A stretch of 64,000 nt of DNA from Polyangia bacterium (GTDB lineage: Bacteria; Myxococcota_A; Polyangia; Nannocystales; Nannocystaceae): contig JAUHWG010000002.1 in the NCBI GenBank assembly GCA_030424595.1, forward strand, positions 124,001 to 188,000, in the 5' to 3' direction. Of the stretch, positions 25,696 to 37,109 are shown piece after piece; within the stretch, counting starts at the first letter, position 1; every line of letters begins with the position of its first letter. Under the pieces are notes generated by a model. The model worked only from the letters and a program-made list of their open reading frames with translations. It made no database searches and had not been told where the DNA came from. Position numbers and translations under genes: made by a program.

Positions 25696-27279
25696 GATCG
25701 CCGGCGAAGCGCCGTAGACCGGCAAGCGCGGCTGAATCGCCTTGCCCCGTCGGCGAGCACGGGTCTCCTCGTCGCCGAAGCGGAGCGTACGCGGAGTATG
25801 CGGCGTCTCCTTGAAGGCACGGATCCAGTCGGCGTAGCGTCCTCCGGCGTGAACCGCCTTCAGCGCCGCGTGACCGGCCTCAGGGCCCCACTGGGCGAGG
25901 AAGTACTCGATGTACGCCCATCGCGGCGACTGCGGACGAATCTCGACCTTGCCGCGGAGGCCGCGACGGATCTGCTGGAGACGCGCCTCCGCCTCTTTGA
26001 CCCCGAGGAACGCCTGGCCGTCGAGGGGCGTGTTGCGCTTCGCGACGAAGGTCGAGAAGGTCAGGGTGAGCCGCTGGATCTTCGAGAGTTCGAGGGCAAA
26101 GCGGATGAGCTCGTCGACGTCCTCCTCGGTCTCGCCCGGGGCGCCGATCATCTCGTAGACCTTCATCTTGTGAAAACCTGCGGCGCTGATCTTGGTCGCC
26201 GCCTGGATGAGATCCTCCTCCGACACCTTGCGATCGAGCGCCAGCCGCATCCGCTCGCTGATCCCGTCGGAGGCGACGGTGATCGTCCGGTAGCCCCCGC
26301 GCTTGAGATCGTAGAGGAAGCGCGGGGTCAGCCGATCAGCGCGGAGGCTCGAGATCGCGACGCCTCGCCCGGAGTCGACGATGTCTGAGACGAGCGACTC
26401 CAAGTGCGGAAGATCGGTCACCGCGGCGCCGACCAGACCGACCCGCTTGGCCTCCGAAGGCAGCACGTCGAGCGGCCGCTCCTTGGGCAAGATCCGCATG
26501 CCTCCGGCCGCAGTCCCGCCGCGCATCACACAGAAGGTGCAACGCCGCGAACAGCCGCGCTCCGGCTCGACGAGGAACATGTCGGCGAGCTCGGTGTCGG
26601 GCGTGAGGATCGCGGAGTGGGCCGGTAGCAGGCCCTTGGGCGCCCGCGCGGGGGTCGGCAGCGGCTCAAAGCGGCCTCTATCGATCTCGCCGACGATCAC
26701 GTTGTCGAGCTTTCCGGCCGCCTCGATCGCGTCTCTTCTACCTGGCGTCGACTCGAGGATCTCGAGCACTTGCGGTAGACGCTCTTCGCCCTCGCCGACG
26801 ATCAGGAGGTCGACGAAGGGGATCGCGACGTTCGGGTTGGAGAAGGTGAGCGGGCCGCCGCCGATGATGATCGGATCACGCTCGCCGCGGCTGGCCGCGA
26901 GGACAGGAATACCTGCGCCCTCGAGGAGACGGATCACGCCGCCGATCTCGAGCTCGTAGGCGATCGAGAGGCCGATCCGCGGGTAGCTCGAGAGCGGGCG
27001 CTCCGCCTCGTAGCTGACGATCGCCTGCTTCGGCTGCGGCCAGGGGAGGGCGAGCGCCTCCCAGGCGTCCGGGAGGAAGACGCGGTGGGTGCCTACGCCT
27101 GCCTCGTTGAGCTGGCGATAGAGGCTCTGAAAGCCGAGGCTCGACATCCCAGCCCGGTAGGGGCTGGGGTACGCGAGCGCGAAGGAGGCGTCCTGCGGAG
27201 CCTCCATAAGCACGATCTCACGGGAGCGGCGCTCCCGGATCGCGGCGCGCTCATCACTGCGCCGGGGAACGCTCCGCAT
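25693..27279 (-). CDS. Radical SAM protein with B12-binding-type N-terminus
   Basis: 528 residues. The N-terminal half looks like a cobalamin-binding Rossmann domain of B12-dependent radical SAM enzymes (LAYPSPYRAGMSSLGFQSLY, IGLSIAYELEIGGVIRLLEG, IIIGGGPLTFSNP, DLLIVGEGEERLPQVLEIL). The radical SAM core has the cluster motif CSRRCTFC around residues 241-248 and AISSLRADRLTP, VYEMIGAPGETEEDVDEL. The reaction is not recognised. The neighbours give no clear pathway. ATG start at 27277-27279, 14 bases after the previous minus-strand gene region ends. Confidence 0.88.
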   Translation of the reverse strand: MRSVPRRSDERAAIRERRSREIVLMEAPQDASFALAYPSPYRAGMSSLGFQSLYRQLNEAGVGTHRVFLPDAWEALALPWPQPKQAIVSYEAERPLSSYPRIGLSIAYELEIGGVIRLLEGAGIPVLAASRGERDPIIIGGGPLTFSNPNVAIPFVDLLIVGEGEERLPQVLEILESTPGRRDAIEAAGKLDNVIVGEIDRGRFEPLPTPARAPKGLLPAHSAILTPDTELADMFLVEPERGCSRRCTFCVMRGGTAAGGMRILPKERPLDVLPSEAKRVGLVGAAVTDLPHLESLVSDIVDSGRGVAISSLRADRLTPRFLYDLKRGGYRTITVASDGISERMRLALDRKVSEEDLIQAATKISAAGFHKMKVYEMIGAPGETEEDVDELIRFALELSKIQRLTLTFSTFVAKRNTPLDGQAFLGVKEAEARLQQIRRGLRGKVEIRPQSPRWAYIEYFLAQWGPEAGHAALKAVHAGGRYADWIRAFKETPHTPRTLRFGDEETRARRRGKAIQPRLPVYGASPAI

Positions 27280-27293
27280 GATTCACCGTCCCG

Positions 27294-28277
27294 CTAGAAG
27301 CGGAAGGTCATCGACGCCGTGCCGCCGCCGGTGCGCAGCGGGGTCGCGCCCATGCCAGCGAGGTGGAAGCCGTCCCGCTTGGCGTACGCGCCCTTGCCCT
27401 TCTTCTTGTTGCCGAGATCGAGGACGATCATCACAACACCGCCGACGAGGAGAGCACCGCCTGCGCCGATCAGCACCGGACCGATGGTGCCGAAGGACTT
27501 CGCCTGATCCGCGGCGTCCTTGTCGTAGAAGCCTTGGGGAAAGCCCGTCGAGTTGCTCGTGGAGCTCGCCTCCGTGATTCCGTCGAACTTCTTCTTGCCG
27601 GCCAAGGTCAGGGCGACACCACCACCGGCAGCGCCGAGGCCGAGGACGGAGAGGAGCACGCCGCCGATCATCAGGCCGGAGACCTTCTTCTTCGCGGGGC
27701 CGGAGTCGGTCGGGCCCGTGCCCTCATCGGGCCGATCGAGGCCTGGGGCGGCCTCCGTGTCCTCGATCGGCGCTCCGGAGCCTTCGGACTCCGATCCGCC
27801 TGAGGAGGATCCACCACCGCCGCCGCCACCACCACCCGCCTGGGTGACGCACTCGGGGTTCGACTCCGCCTCGTCGAGGATCCGCTTCGCGTCCTTGCGC
27901 AGATCATCATTGTCAGTGTCGTTGACCATGAAGAGCTGCATGTAGTGCTTGACGCGCGCGCAGTCCTTCAGCTCCCAGGCGTCGATGCCGAGGTTGTAGG
28001 CGAAGAGGTGCTTGTCCGGGGCGTACGTGTAGGCCTGCTCGTACTTGATCACCGAGCAGTAGTAGTTGCTGGCGTCATGAAAGCCCTTGGCCTCGATGTA
28101 GAGCTTCTTGGCCCATTCGAGCTTCTCTTCGTCGGAGAGGCCGGCGACGTCCGGCAATTCATCCGGCTGGATCGCGCCTTCACATCCGTCGGAGGCGACC
28201 ATCGCTCCGAGGGCGACAGAGGGGTGAGCGAGCGAGCCGCAAAGGGCGAGCGAGAGCGCGGTGCGGAGGAGACTCAT
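27294..28277 (-). CDS. Exported TPR-like protein with C-terminal membrane helices
   Basis: 327 residues, function unknown. Signal peptide (MSLLRTALSLALCGSLAHPSVALGA, cleavage near 25, positions 1-25). Residues ~50-140 carry TPR-like helices with conserved Cys (YYCSVIKYEQAYTYAPDK, HLFAYNLGIDAWELKDC). A Gly/Ser run is followed by two hydrophobic segments (GLMIGGVLLSVLGLGAAGGG; IGPVLIGAGGALLVGGVVM) and a short basic tail. This layout, tetratricopeptide plus two membrane helices, is frequent in myxobacterial envelope proteins (from memory). Same strand as the next two genes with gaps of 44 and 3 bases. Confidence 0.75.
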   Translation of the reverse strand: MSLLRTALSLALCGSLAHPSVALGAMVASDGCEGAIQPDELPDVAGLSDEEKLEWAKKLYIEAKGFHDASNYYCSVIKYEQAYTYAPDKHLFAYNLGIDAWELKDCARVKHYMQLFMVNDTDNDDLRKDAKRILDEAESNPECVTQAGGGGGGGGGSSSGGSESEGSGAPIEDTEAAPGLDRPDEGTGPTDSGPAKKKVSGLMIGGVLLSVLGLGAAGGGVALTLAGKKKFDGITEASSTSNSTGFPQGFYDKDAADQAKSFGTIGPVLIGAGGALLVGGVVMIVLDLGNKKKGKGAYAKRDGFHLAGMGATPLRTGGGTASMTFRF

Positions 28278-28321
28278 GAGCGTGTTCTCTACGGATTAGG
28301 CGGGATGGTCTGGCTATGCGG

Positions 28322-28933
28322 CTAGCCGAAGGGGTCGACCGCGGCGGGCTTCTTTTTGGTCGGCGAAGACTTGCTGCCCTTGGTCGTGCCGTCGGACTTC
28401 TTCTTGACCGTCTTCTTCTTCGCCTTGGCCTTCTTCTTGACCGGCGTCGGCTCGCCAGTCGTACCGCCGGTCGTATCACCGCCGGTCGTGTCGCCGCCGG
28501 TCGTGCCGCCGGCCGTCGCGTCGGCGGGCGGAGTACCGGCCGTCGCAGCGGGGGTCGCACCTGCGGTCGCCGCAGGTGGAGTACCGGCGGTCGCCGCCGG
28601 CACTGGGGGCTGCGGTGGTTGGACGACCACGGGGGCGGGCGTCGGTGCGGGGGCGGGCGGAGGAGGCGGCTCCTTGAGCAACATCACCGCTGCGATCGCG
28701 ATACCGGCGACGGCGATGCCGCCTCCGATGGCGATAGCCAAGGTGTTGCTCTTGGGCGGCGGCATCATCTCCGCCGCGTACTCTGGACTCTGAACGACGA
28801 CCGGCTCGGGCTCGGGCTCGGGCTCAGGCTCGGGCTCGGGCTCAGGCTCCATCGTCGGAGTCATGGCAAGCTCGTCGACCAGCTGCCCCAGCAGGTCGTC
28901 GAACGCATCGGCGTTTTCGCGTTGATTGCTCAC
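28322..28933 (-). CDS. Proline-rich single-span membrane protein
   Basis: 203 residues, not recognised. Cytosolic N-terminus with (EP)n run (~29-44), a membrane helix at ~63-86 (TLAIAIGGGIAVAGIAIAAV), Pro-rich stretch, Ala/Thr/Gly repeats, then a strongly basic Lys-rich tail (KKKAKAKKKTVKKK). The charge pattern (acidic, membrane, Pro-rich, basic) suggests a TonB-like or wall-spanning anchor, without proof. ATG start. It follows the amidohydrolase-like gene by three bases, so it is probably in the same operon. Confidence 0.65.
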   Translation of the reverse strand: MSNQRENADAFDDLLGQLVDELAMTPTMEPEPEPEPEPEPEPEPVVVQSPEYAAEMMPPPKSNTLAIAIGGGIAVAGIAIAAVMLLKEPPPPPAPAPTPAPVVVQPPQPPVPAATAGTPPAATAGATPAATAGTPPADATAGGTTGGDTTGGDTTGGTTGEPTPVKKKAKAKKKTVKKKSDGTTKGSKSSPTKKKPAAVDPFG

Positions 28934-28936
28934 TGA

Positions 28937-30085
28937 CTACGGTTCCTTTGGGTTCGAGGGGCCGAGTGTGATCTGGCGGGATTCTAGCCCTGGAGCGTCC
29001 GGCTGGACAAGGGAGTCGCCGCGAGGTTGCACAGACGCTGTTGAGGGCGTCGGGGAGTTGAGGCCTGGCGATGATAGCGGAGTCTCGGCGGCTCCGGCCC
29101 GGTGATCGAGCATCACCTGCGCGAGCGAACGCAGCAAGTGATCCAGTCGCGCCAGGAGAAGATCGAGGCGTCTGCGCCTGTGCGTGAGCAAGCGCGCACG
29201 CGATCGCTCATCGGTCGCCGATGTGGAGGGGGCCCAGACCTGAAAGCTGGCCTCATCCATATAGAGCGATCGGTTCACCTCGACCTGCAACGCATGGATC
29301 CCCTCCTCAGGTCTACCGAAGGTGCGGACAAGATTTCCGCCGCGGTAGGGGTCGTTGAGGCGGACATCCAGGCCGCGTCCTGTCTTGGGATCCTTCGCGC
29401 GCAGGCGATCGAGCGCGAGCTGCTCGACGGCCGCCGAGCAGGAGCCCCCTTCGAGCGTTCCGAGGATGATGTCGCCCGGCACCGAGCTCGGCATGCTGTG
29501 GGCTTCGAGCAGGATCGCGTAGCCAAAGCGCTGGCGTCGCCGCTCCAAGAGCAGCCGAAGCGCGCTGTAGTAGGGCTCGTAGTAGCGCCGAAGACGGAGA
29601 CCGAGCTCGGCGAAGGTGACCGGCGCGGTTAGGATCGGGATGTTTCCGACCGCCGTGTCCCAGAGGACTCCGCGGTTTGGGATCTTGCCGAGGGTGCCAG
29701 GGACGCCCGTGCCGGGGCGAGGACGGGGCGCAGGGTGGTCGGGGACCAGCTCAGGGCTGACATCATCCGCGGCTCGGTTCAGGTCGACGAGCAGGCGGCT
29801 GTAGATCGCCCGGAGGGTCGCCGCGCCGGAGAGCTTCGCGCCAGGGTAGAGGCGGTGGACCTCGTAGTCGGCGTTGCGGCCGAAGTGGACCTGCGGCGCC
29901 GGCCGAAGAAGGTCCGTCGGCCAACGCAGGCCGACGTGGGGGCAGGAGATCACCAGCGGTGACCACGAGTCGGCCGGAGAGAAGCAAAAGGGGATCTCAT
30001 CGCCGGCGAGATCGACCTCCTCTGCACGGATCGCCTCCACGCTCGGCTCTGCCGCCCCCTTCCGCCTGGTTCCCGCCAATGACAT
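28937..30085 (-). CDS. N-formylglutamate amidohydrolase-like protein
   Basis: 382 residues. The core ~35-290 matches the N-formylglutamate amidohydrolase family: PLVISCPHVGLRWP, YSRLLVDLNRAADD, a Gly-Pro-rich middle, ILLEAHSMPSSVPGDI and ALQVEVNRSLYMDE. These give the metal-binding Asp/His and Arg residues of the fold. Families of this kind hydrolyse N-formylglutamate to formate and glutamate or act on other N-acyl amino acids; no histidine-degradation genes are nearby, so the substrate is open. The last ~70 residues are Pro/Ser-rich. ATG start 30083-30085 with GAAGG upstream; divergent from nothing but a 348-base gap. Confidence 0.85.
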   Translation of the reverse strand: MSLAGTRRKGAAEPSVEAIRAEEVDLAGDEIPFCFSPADSWSPLVISCPHVGLRWPTDLLRPAPQVHFGRNADYEVHRLYPGAKLSGAATLRAIYSRLLVDLNRAADDVSPELVPDHPAPRPRPGTGVPGTLGKIPNRGVLWDTAVGNIPILTAPVTFAELGLRLRRYYEPYYSALRLLLERRRQRFGYAILLEAHSMPSSVPGDIILGTLEGGSCSAAVEQLALDRLRAKDPKTGRGLDVRLNDPYRGGNLVRTFGRPEEGIHALQVEVNRSLYMDEASFQVWAPSTSATDERSRARLLTHRRRRLDLLLARLDHLLRSLAQVMLDHRAGAAETPLSSPGLNSPTPSTASVQPRGDSLVQPDAPGLESRQITLGPSNPKEP

Positions 30086-30392
30086 CGCCTTCGCGCGCGC
30101 CAGAGAGTATCAGCCCCCACGGCCCATGCGTGAAAATGCGCCCAAAAAGGTCCGCACAGCCAACGTAACCCGAGCCGCTCCCGGTGTCTAAAAGGACGTG
30201 CATGGTGAAGGGATCTCTCGCCAGGCTCGCGCGCCCCAGCTCGACATGCTCGTCCTGGGTGGGTCGCCGATGGATCCCAAGCCCCTCCGCACTCTCTAGC
30301 GAGCGTCACGAGGCCGCAGCACCCGGGGACGGGTGCTGCGGCTCCGTCTTGCCCGGCGCCCGAGCCGCCCTGGGCGCGCGCAGAAATCGGGC
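30086..30392. other. Intergenic region without a gene
   Basis: 307 bases between the start of the minus-strand amidohydrolase-like gene and the tRNA terminator. Presumably carries the amidohydrolase promoter. I see no coding frame, RNA gene or repeat in it. Confidence 0.5.
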
Positions 30393-30428
30393 AAAAAAAA
30401 GAGCCCCCTCGAAGAATCGAGGGGGCTC
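30393..30428 (-). terminator. Rho-independent terminator of the tRNA-Gln/tRNA-Glu unit
   Basis: Minus strand: perfect 12-base stem GAGCCCCCTCGA / TCGAGGGGGCTC (30417-30428 with 30401-30412) with a 4-base loop, followed by eight T. It lies 5 bases after the tRNA-Glu 3' end. Confidence 0.93.
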
Positions 30429-30433
30429 GTGCA

Positions 30434-30505
30434 TGACCCCACCGGGAATTGAACCCGGGATTTCGGCGTGAGAGGCCAACGTCCTAACCGCTAGACCATG
30501 GGGCC
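30434..30505 (-). tRNA. tRNA-Glu (CUC)
   Basis: Minus-strand cloverleaf: acceptor GGCCCCA/TGGGGTC with one G-U pair, anticodon loop CTCTCAC giving CUC, T arm CGGGTTCAATTCCCG, discriminator A, no encoded CCA. Second tRNA of a two-gene unit with tRNA-Gln, 39 bases apart. Confidence 0.95.
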
Positions 30506-30544
30506 ATACGCTGCTGTAGAGATAAGTCAGATAAGGGAGAGTTT

Positions 30545-30615
30545 TTCGGGGACAAGGACTCGAACCTTGATAGGCAGAACCAGAATCTGCTGTCCTACCA
30601 TTAGACGATCCCCGA
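30545..30615 (-). tRNA. tRNA-Gln (CUG)
   Basis: Minus-strand cloverleaf: acceptor TCGGGGA/TCCCCGA (30609-30615 with 30546-30552), anticodon stem GCAGA/TCTGC with loop TTCTGGT giving CUG, T arm AAGGTTCGAGTCCTT, discriminator A, no encoded CCA. Confidence 0.95.
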
Positions 30616-30653
30616 CCAGGGGCGCCCGTTGGTGGTGTCCCGAGGTGCGCGAG

Positions 30654-30682
30654 AGATTGAAGCAAGCTCCTCCGTGTGTCAA
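30654..30682 (-). promoter_or_regulatory. Sigma-70 promoter of the tRNA-Gln/tRNA-Glu unit
   Basis: Minus strand: perfect -35 TTGACA (30677-30682), 17-base spacer, -10 CAATCT (30654-30659). Together with the terminator at 30393 it defines a ~250-base two-tRNA transcript. Confidence 0.72.
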
Positions 30683-30782
30683 GCGGAAAAGCGAAGTCGC
30701 TCAGATCGGCGGAACAGCGTCCATGAAGAGCCGTCTGCCACGACTCTCGGAGGAGCGCCCCAAGCGTTGTACGCTCACGACG

Positions 30783-32615
30783 ATGCGCGTTCGGTCAGCA
30801 GTCCGTAGGCAACCTCTCCTATTCTCGCCGCTGGCGCTCCTCCTCTCGCTCCCGCTGGCGCTCGCCGGCTGCCGCGGAGCTGGCGGGTCCGCTCCGGGCG
30901 AGGAGATCTCGAACGAGAAGCCCGCCGCTGCTGCTCAGGCGACGCCCAGCGCGGCGAAGCAGGGGAGCCCCGGCCTCGCCGTCGGTCGGAGCGGAGCTGT
31001 CGCGAGCGCGGAGGCGAACGCGAGCGAGATCGGCGTCGAGGTCCTGCAACGGGGCGGCAACGCGATCGACGCTGCGGTCGCGGTGGGCTTCGCCCTCGCC
31101 GTGACCCATCCCTCCGCCGGAAACCTCGGCGGCGGCGGCTTCATGGTCCTCCGGACCGCAGACGGCACGACAGCGGCGATCGACTACCGCGAACGGGCGC
31201 CCAAGGCCTCCCACCGCGACATGTACTTGGACGCGAAGGGGGAGGTGACGCGCGAGAGCCTCGACGGGGCCAAAGCCGCCGGGATCCCTGGGACGGTCGC
31301 CGGGCTCGCGCTCGCCCATGAGCGCTACGGGAGCCTCCCGTGGGGAGATCTCGTCGCTCCTGCGATCCGTCTCGCGAAGGAGGGCCACCGTCTCGACTCG
31401 TTCCACACCGAGGACCTCGAGAGCGCTGTCTCGCGGATGGAGAAGCTCGGCTTCACGGCGAGCGCCGACCACTACCGCAAGGCCGACAAGACCCTCTACG
31501 CGGAGGGGGATCTCTGGATCCAGCCCGAGCTCGGCGCGAGCCTCGAGCTCGTCGCGGCCGACCCGCGAGCGTTCTACGCCGGCCCCCTGGCGGAGCGCCT
31601 GGTCAGCGGCGTGAGGGCCCAGGGGGGCATCTGGACGATGGACGATCTCGCCGACTACCGGGCGATCATCCGCGATCCGATCCTCTTCGACTACCGCGGA
31701 CACCAGGTGATCACGATGCCGCCCCCCTCCGCCGGAGGTGTTGTCATCCGCCAGCTCCTCGCGGCGAGCGAAGAGCTCGAGATAGGCAAGTACCCCTGGC
31801 ACAGCGTCGACGAGGTCCACCTCTATATCGAGGCCGCGCGCCGGACCTACGCCGACCGCAACCTCCTCTTGGGGGACCCTGACTTCGTCGAGATCCCCAT
31901 GGAGCGCCTGCTCTCGGCGAGCTACATGAAGGATCGGCTCGCCGACGTGAACATCGCCAAGGCGACCCCTTCGTCGGAGGTCGGCGTGGGGATCCCTGCG
32001 CCGGCGGAGTCGATGGAGACCACCCACTTCTCGATCGTCGACAGCGCGGGGAACGCGGTCTCGAACACCTACACGCTGAACACCTCCTTCGGCTCGAAGG
32101 CCGTGGTGGAGGGCACAGGGATCCTCCTCAACAACGAGATGGACGACTTCGCGGTCAAGCCGGGGACGGCCAACACCTACGGGCTCGTCCAGGGCGAGAC
32201 CAACCGGATCGAGCCCGGCAAGCGGATGCTCTCGTCGATGACGCCGACGATCATCACCAAGGATGGCGCCCTACGTGCGGTCGTCGGCAGCCCCGGCGGT
32301 TCGACGATCACCACCACCGTCACCCAGATCGTCCGCGCACTGATCGACTACGGCCAGCCGCTGGAGCTCGCGGTCCAGGCACCGAGGCTGCACCACCAGT
32401 GGCTGCCCGATCGGATCCTCGCGGAGGCTGGCGCAGGCGAGGAGCTCTTCCAGGCGCTCCGCGACCGCGGACACGAGATCGCGGTGCTCGGCACCGGAGA
32501 TTGGCACTGGCGGACCATCGGTCACGCCAACTGCATCGAGGTGGATCCGACCTCGGGGGAGCTGCGAGCGGTCGCCGACGTCGCCCGCGACGGGGGCAAG
32601 GCTGCCGCCTACTAG
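30783..32615 (+). CDS. ggt: Gamma-glutamyltransferase, lipoprotein type
   Basis: 610 residues. Ntn-hydrolase that cleaves glutathione and other gamma-glutamyl compounds outside the cytoplasm; the precursor splits itself into two subunits. New N-terminal nucleophile Thr413 in ME-TTHFSIVD, followed by the NTYTLNTSFGSKAV region. The large subunit has GGNAIDAAVAVGFALAVTHP, GNLGGGGFMVL and IDYRERAPKA; the small subunit has GKRMLSSMTPTI and GSPGGSTI. Signal peptide with lipobox LALAGC at ~29. I chose ATG 30783 (MRVRSAVRRQPLL) because it gives a regular signal peptide; the ATG at 30723 would add 20 residues in front. Confidence 0.93.
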   Translation: MRVRSAVRRQPLLFSPLALLLSLPLALAGCRGAGGSAPGEEISNEKPAAAAQATPSAAKQGSPGLAVGRSGAVASAEANASEIGVEVLQRGGNAIDAAVAVGFALAVTHPSAGNLGGGGFMVLRTADGTTAAIDYRERAPKASHRDMYLDAKGEVTRESLDGAKAAGIPGTVAGLALAHERYGSLPWGDLVAPAIRLAKEGHRLDSFHTEDLESAVSRMEKLGFTASADHYRKADKTLYAEGDLWIQPELGASLELVAADPRAFYAGPLAERLVSGVRAQGGIWTMDDLADYRAIIRDPILFDYRGHQVITMPPPSAGGVVIRQLLAASEELEIGKYPWHSVDEVHLYIEAARRTYADRNLLLGDPDFVEIPMERLLSASYMKDRLADVNIAKATPSSEVGVGIPAPAESMETTHFSIVDSAGNAVSNTYTLNTSFGSKAVVEGTGILLNNEMDDFAVKPGTANTYGLVQGETNRIEPGKRMLSSMTPTIITKDGALRAVVGSPGGSTITTTVTQIVRALIDYGQPLELAVQAPRLHHQWLPDRILAEAGAGEELFQALRDRGHEIAVLGTGDWHWRTIGHANCIEVDPTSGELRAVADVARDGGKAAAY

Positions 32616-32790
32616 GCGCTGTACGACCTCGCTACGCAGCCGTCGCCGACCAGGATCGCCTGGATCCCGCGCAGGGCTCGGAGGTCAAAGCACGACGCGG
32701 CCCTGCGCGAACCTCCAGCGCCGAGCTCTCTGGCGCTGGAGGAGCCTGACCAGAGGCCCTCGAGGCCCTCGCCAGGCCGTCTGATGCAGA

Positions 32791-32819
32791 AAGGGCCCTG
32801 CGCCGAGGCGAGGGCCCTT
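32791..32819. terminator. Convergent hairpin between ggt and bolA
   Basis: Inverted repeat AAGGGCCCT/AGGGCCCTT with an 11-base loop midway between the two convergent genes. T-runs on either side are short, so this is probably a weak bidirectional terminator. Confidence 0.5.
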
Positions 32820-32864
32820 GGTTTCGCTCCAGCGATGATGATCGCTGGTGCCAGCGAAGCTCGG

Positions 32865-33181
32865 TCAGCCAGCCTTCGAACCGCCGAGACACGGCGGTGA
32901 GGGTCGCACTTCGCCGCCACGGGCGATCCACTGCGCGGGGGTCAGCGCCTCGATCGAGAGGGCGTGGACCCCCGCGGCGAACTCCTCCGCGAGCACCTCG
33001 TTCACCCGCCGGTGACGGGCCACCAAGCGCATCTCCGCGAAGGCATCCGCGACGACGACGACCTTGAAGTGGGTCTCTGTGCCGGAGCCGCTGTGCATGT
33101 GGCTCTGGTTGATGACCTCGAGGTGCGAGGGCTCCAGAGCGCGACCGAGCTTGGCCTCGATCGCGGTGAAGATCGGCCCGC

Positions 33182-33185
<4 letters not shown>
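32865..33185 (-). CDS. bolA: BolA-family protein
   Basis: 106 residues. BolA proteins work with monothiol glutaredoxins in Fe-S cluster handling or redox signalling. Core: FTAIEAKLGRALEPSHLEV, NQSHMHSGSGTETHFKVVVV (with the family H-x-x-GSG-T-H signature), RLVARHRRVNEVL and ALSIEALTPAQW. GTG start at 33183-33185 overlaps the TGA of the upstream Fe-S oxidoreductase (GTGA), indicating translational coupling. Long frames reading further upstream are shadows of that gene. The C-terminal ~15 residues (PSPPCLGGSKAG) are an addition. Confidence 0.92.
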
Positions 33186-35323
<2,138 letters not shown>

Positions 35324-35396
35324 GGTGGTCGTCGGCCCGCGTGAGACCCCCGTAGGAGGGCGTACAAGGCCAAGGCAGGCTATACCATAGGCTCGG

Positions 35397-36905
35397 GTGC
35401 GACCGTCCGGATCAAAGCGCGCGGGTGTTGGAGAAAGCTCCGGTGCACCGCTCTCCGCGTCCTCATCCCCGGCTTCGCCCGCGGTGGGGCCGGGGCCTCA
35501 GCGCGACATGCTGCTGATCAGCGACCTCCACCTCGGCTCGCACCTAAAGCCGCGGATGCGAGGGGAGTATGTCCACCTCGCGGCCCGTATCGACGACGTC
35601 CTCCCGCGGTTCCTCGAGCACTACGCCCGCATCGGCCCCTGGCAGCTGATCATCAACGGCGACTTCATCGACTTCTGGAACATCGAGCTGTCTGGCGAGG
35701 GCGCGCGCGAAGGCGAGCCTCTGGCCATACGCCGCCTCCACGCCGCCTTTGACGCCTATCCAGGGGTCGAGGACGCGCTCATCCGCTTCCTCGAGGCCGG
35801 CAACACGATCGTCTTTGTCACCGGCAACCACGACGCCGAGCTCCTCTATCCGGGGGTCCGGGCTGCGATCCAAGAGCGCCTCGAGGGGGGCATGGCGGCC
35901 GCGGCGAGCACCGAGCCGGTGACCGCGACCGGCACCTTCCTCCTCGGCGACGTCCTGCCGGGTCGGGTCCACTTCGTCTCCTGGTTCCTCCACGAGCCGG
36001 AGGGGGTGTGGATCGAGCACGGTCACCTCTTCGACGCCGCCTGCACGACGACCGATCAGCTCTCGCCGACCCGTCAGGGGAGCCTGGTCAAGACCGTCGC
36101 CGAGGTGGCGACGCGGTCCTTCGCCAACCTGATGCCGGAGATCGACTACGACGCGCCGGACCGCTACACGGCGATGGACTACGCCCGCTGGATGGCCGCC
36201 CGCGGCCTTCGCTTTGTCCTCCTGGTCCTGCTCCTCTACCTGCGGACCGCCGGTCGGATGCTCGGGCTGTGGATCCGCGGCGGCCGGGTCGATCGCGAGG
36301 GCAGGGCGGAGCACCAAGAGCGCCTCGAGCGGGTCGCAATCAACGCCGGGCTGCAGATGAGCACCCTGACAGCGCTACAGGAGATGGCGCCGCCGCCGAG
36401 CTCCGCGACCGTCGGCGGCGTCCTGACGGTGACGGCGCTCGACGTCCTCCTGACGCTGATCTCGCTGCTCGCCGCCGGGATCCTCGCCGCCTCAGCCCTC
36501 GGTCTGCCGAAGAGCCTCGGCGCCCTCGTCGGCGTCGCCCTCGGAGCGCTCGCCGTTCGCGGCATCCTCAGACGCCGACGCAAGCGCGCCGTCGCCGAGG
36601 ACATGCGCGAGGTCGCGGTCGACGTCGGCCGCCTGACCGAGGTGCCGCTCGTGCTCATGGGACACAGCCACCGCGGCTCGATCGACGTCCACGAGGGGGT
36701 GGTCTACGGCAACAGCGGCTGCTGGCTCGACGGGTCGCACCTCGTGGTCCGCCGCGATCCGGTCAGCGGCCGGCCTGCTGAGGTCGAGCTGCGAAGGTGG
36801 CGAAACGGCGGCGTAGCGGTGATCCAGCGGGAGGCGGTTCACCGGCCTAGCCACCTCCCGAGGAGCCCCGCGGCGGAGGTGCCATCCTCCGCGGCCACCG
36901 CGTAG
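35397..36905 (+). CDS. Calcineurin-like metallophosphoesterase with membrane segments
   Basis: 502 residues, GTG start. Phosphoesterase motifs in order: LLISDLHLGS (DxH), IINGDFIDFW (GD), VTGNHDAELL (GNHD), IEHGHLFD and MGHSHRGS (GHxH), all metal ligands present. Between the fourth and fifth motifs is an insert with hydrophobic helices (ALRFVLLVLLLYLRTAGRML-like and LLTLISLLAAGILAASALG), so it is probably a membrane-bound enzyme with a cytosolic active site. Architecture reminiscent of UDP-2,3-diacylglucosamine hydrolase relatives, but the substrate is unknown. Residues 1-37 are low-complexity. The stop codon lies in an 18-bp tandem duplication. Confidence 0.86.
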   Translation: MRPSGSKRAGVGESSGAPLSASSSPASPAVGPGPQRDMLLISDLHLGSHLKPRMRGEYVHLAARIDDVLPRFLEHYARIGPWQLIINGDFIDFWNIELSGEGAREGEPLAIRRLHAAFDAYPGVEDALIRFLEAGNTIVFVTGNHDAELLYPGVRAAIQERLEGGMAAAASTEPVTATGTFLLGDVLPGRVHFVSWFLHEPEGVWIEHGHLFDAACTTTDQLSPTRQGSLVKTVAEVATRSFANLMPEIDYDAPDRYTAMDYARWMAARGLRFVLLVLLLYLRTAGRMLGLWIRGGRVDREGRAEHQERLERVAINAGLQMSTLTALQEMAPPPSSATVGGVLTVTALDVLLTLISLLAAGILAASALGLPKSLGALVGVALGALAVRGILRRRRKRAVAEDMREVAVDVGRLTEVPLVLMGHSHRGSIDVHEGVVYGNSGCWLDGSHLVVRRDPVSGRPAEVELRRWRNGGVAVIQREAVHRPSHLPRSPAAEVPSSAATA

Positions 36906-36928
36906 GCGACGGCCACCGCGTAGGCGAC
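36893..36928. repeat. 18-bp tandem duplication across a stop codon
   Basis: GGCCACCGCGTAGGCGAC occurs twice in tandem (36893-36910, 36911-36928). The first copy holds the TAG stop (36903-36905) of the metallophosphoesterase gene; the second carries an in-frame duplicate TAG. Confidence 0.92.
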
Positions 36929-37109
36929 GGCCCTCGCGTCCTGGGCACGCGTCGACTCTTCGCCAGACTCGGCAAGTTCCCGCGGCTTCTCGCCCACGAT
37001 GACGGGGCTGGCGCAGCCTCTCACACGACCCGGCGATCCGCTCCAGCGATCCCCCGACGAGCAGACCGAGCCCGAGGGGGCGGCCGTTCTCGGCAATGCC
37101 GAGCAGAGG

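Noticed and set aside
30306..30665. 119-codon minus-strand frame
   Set aside because: It is translation of tRNA-Gln and tRNA-Glu, not a protein.
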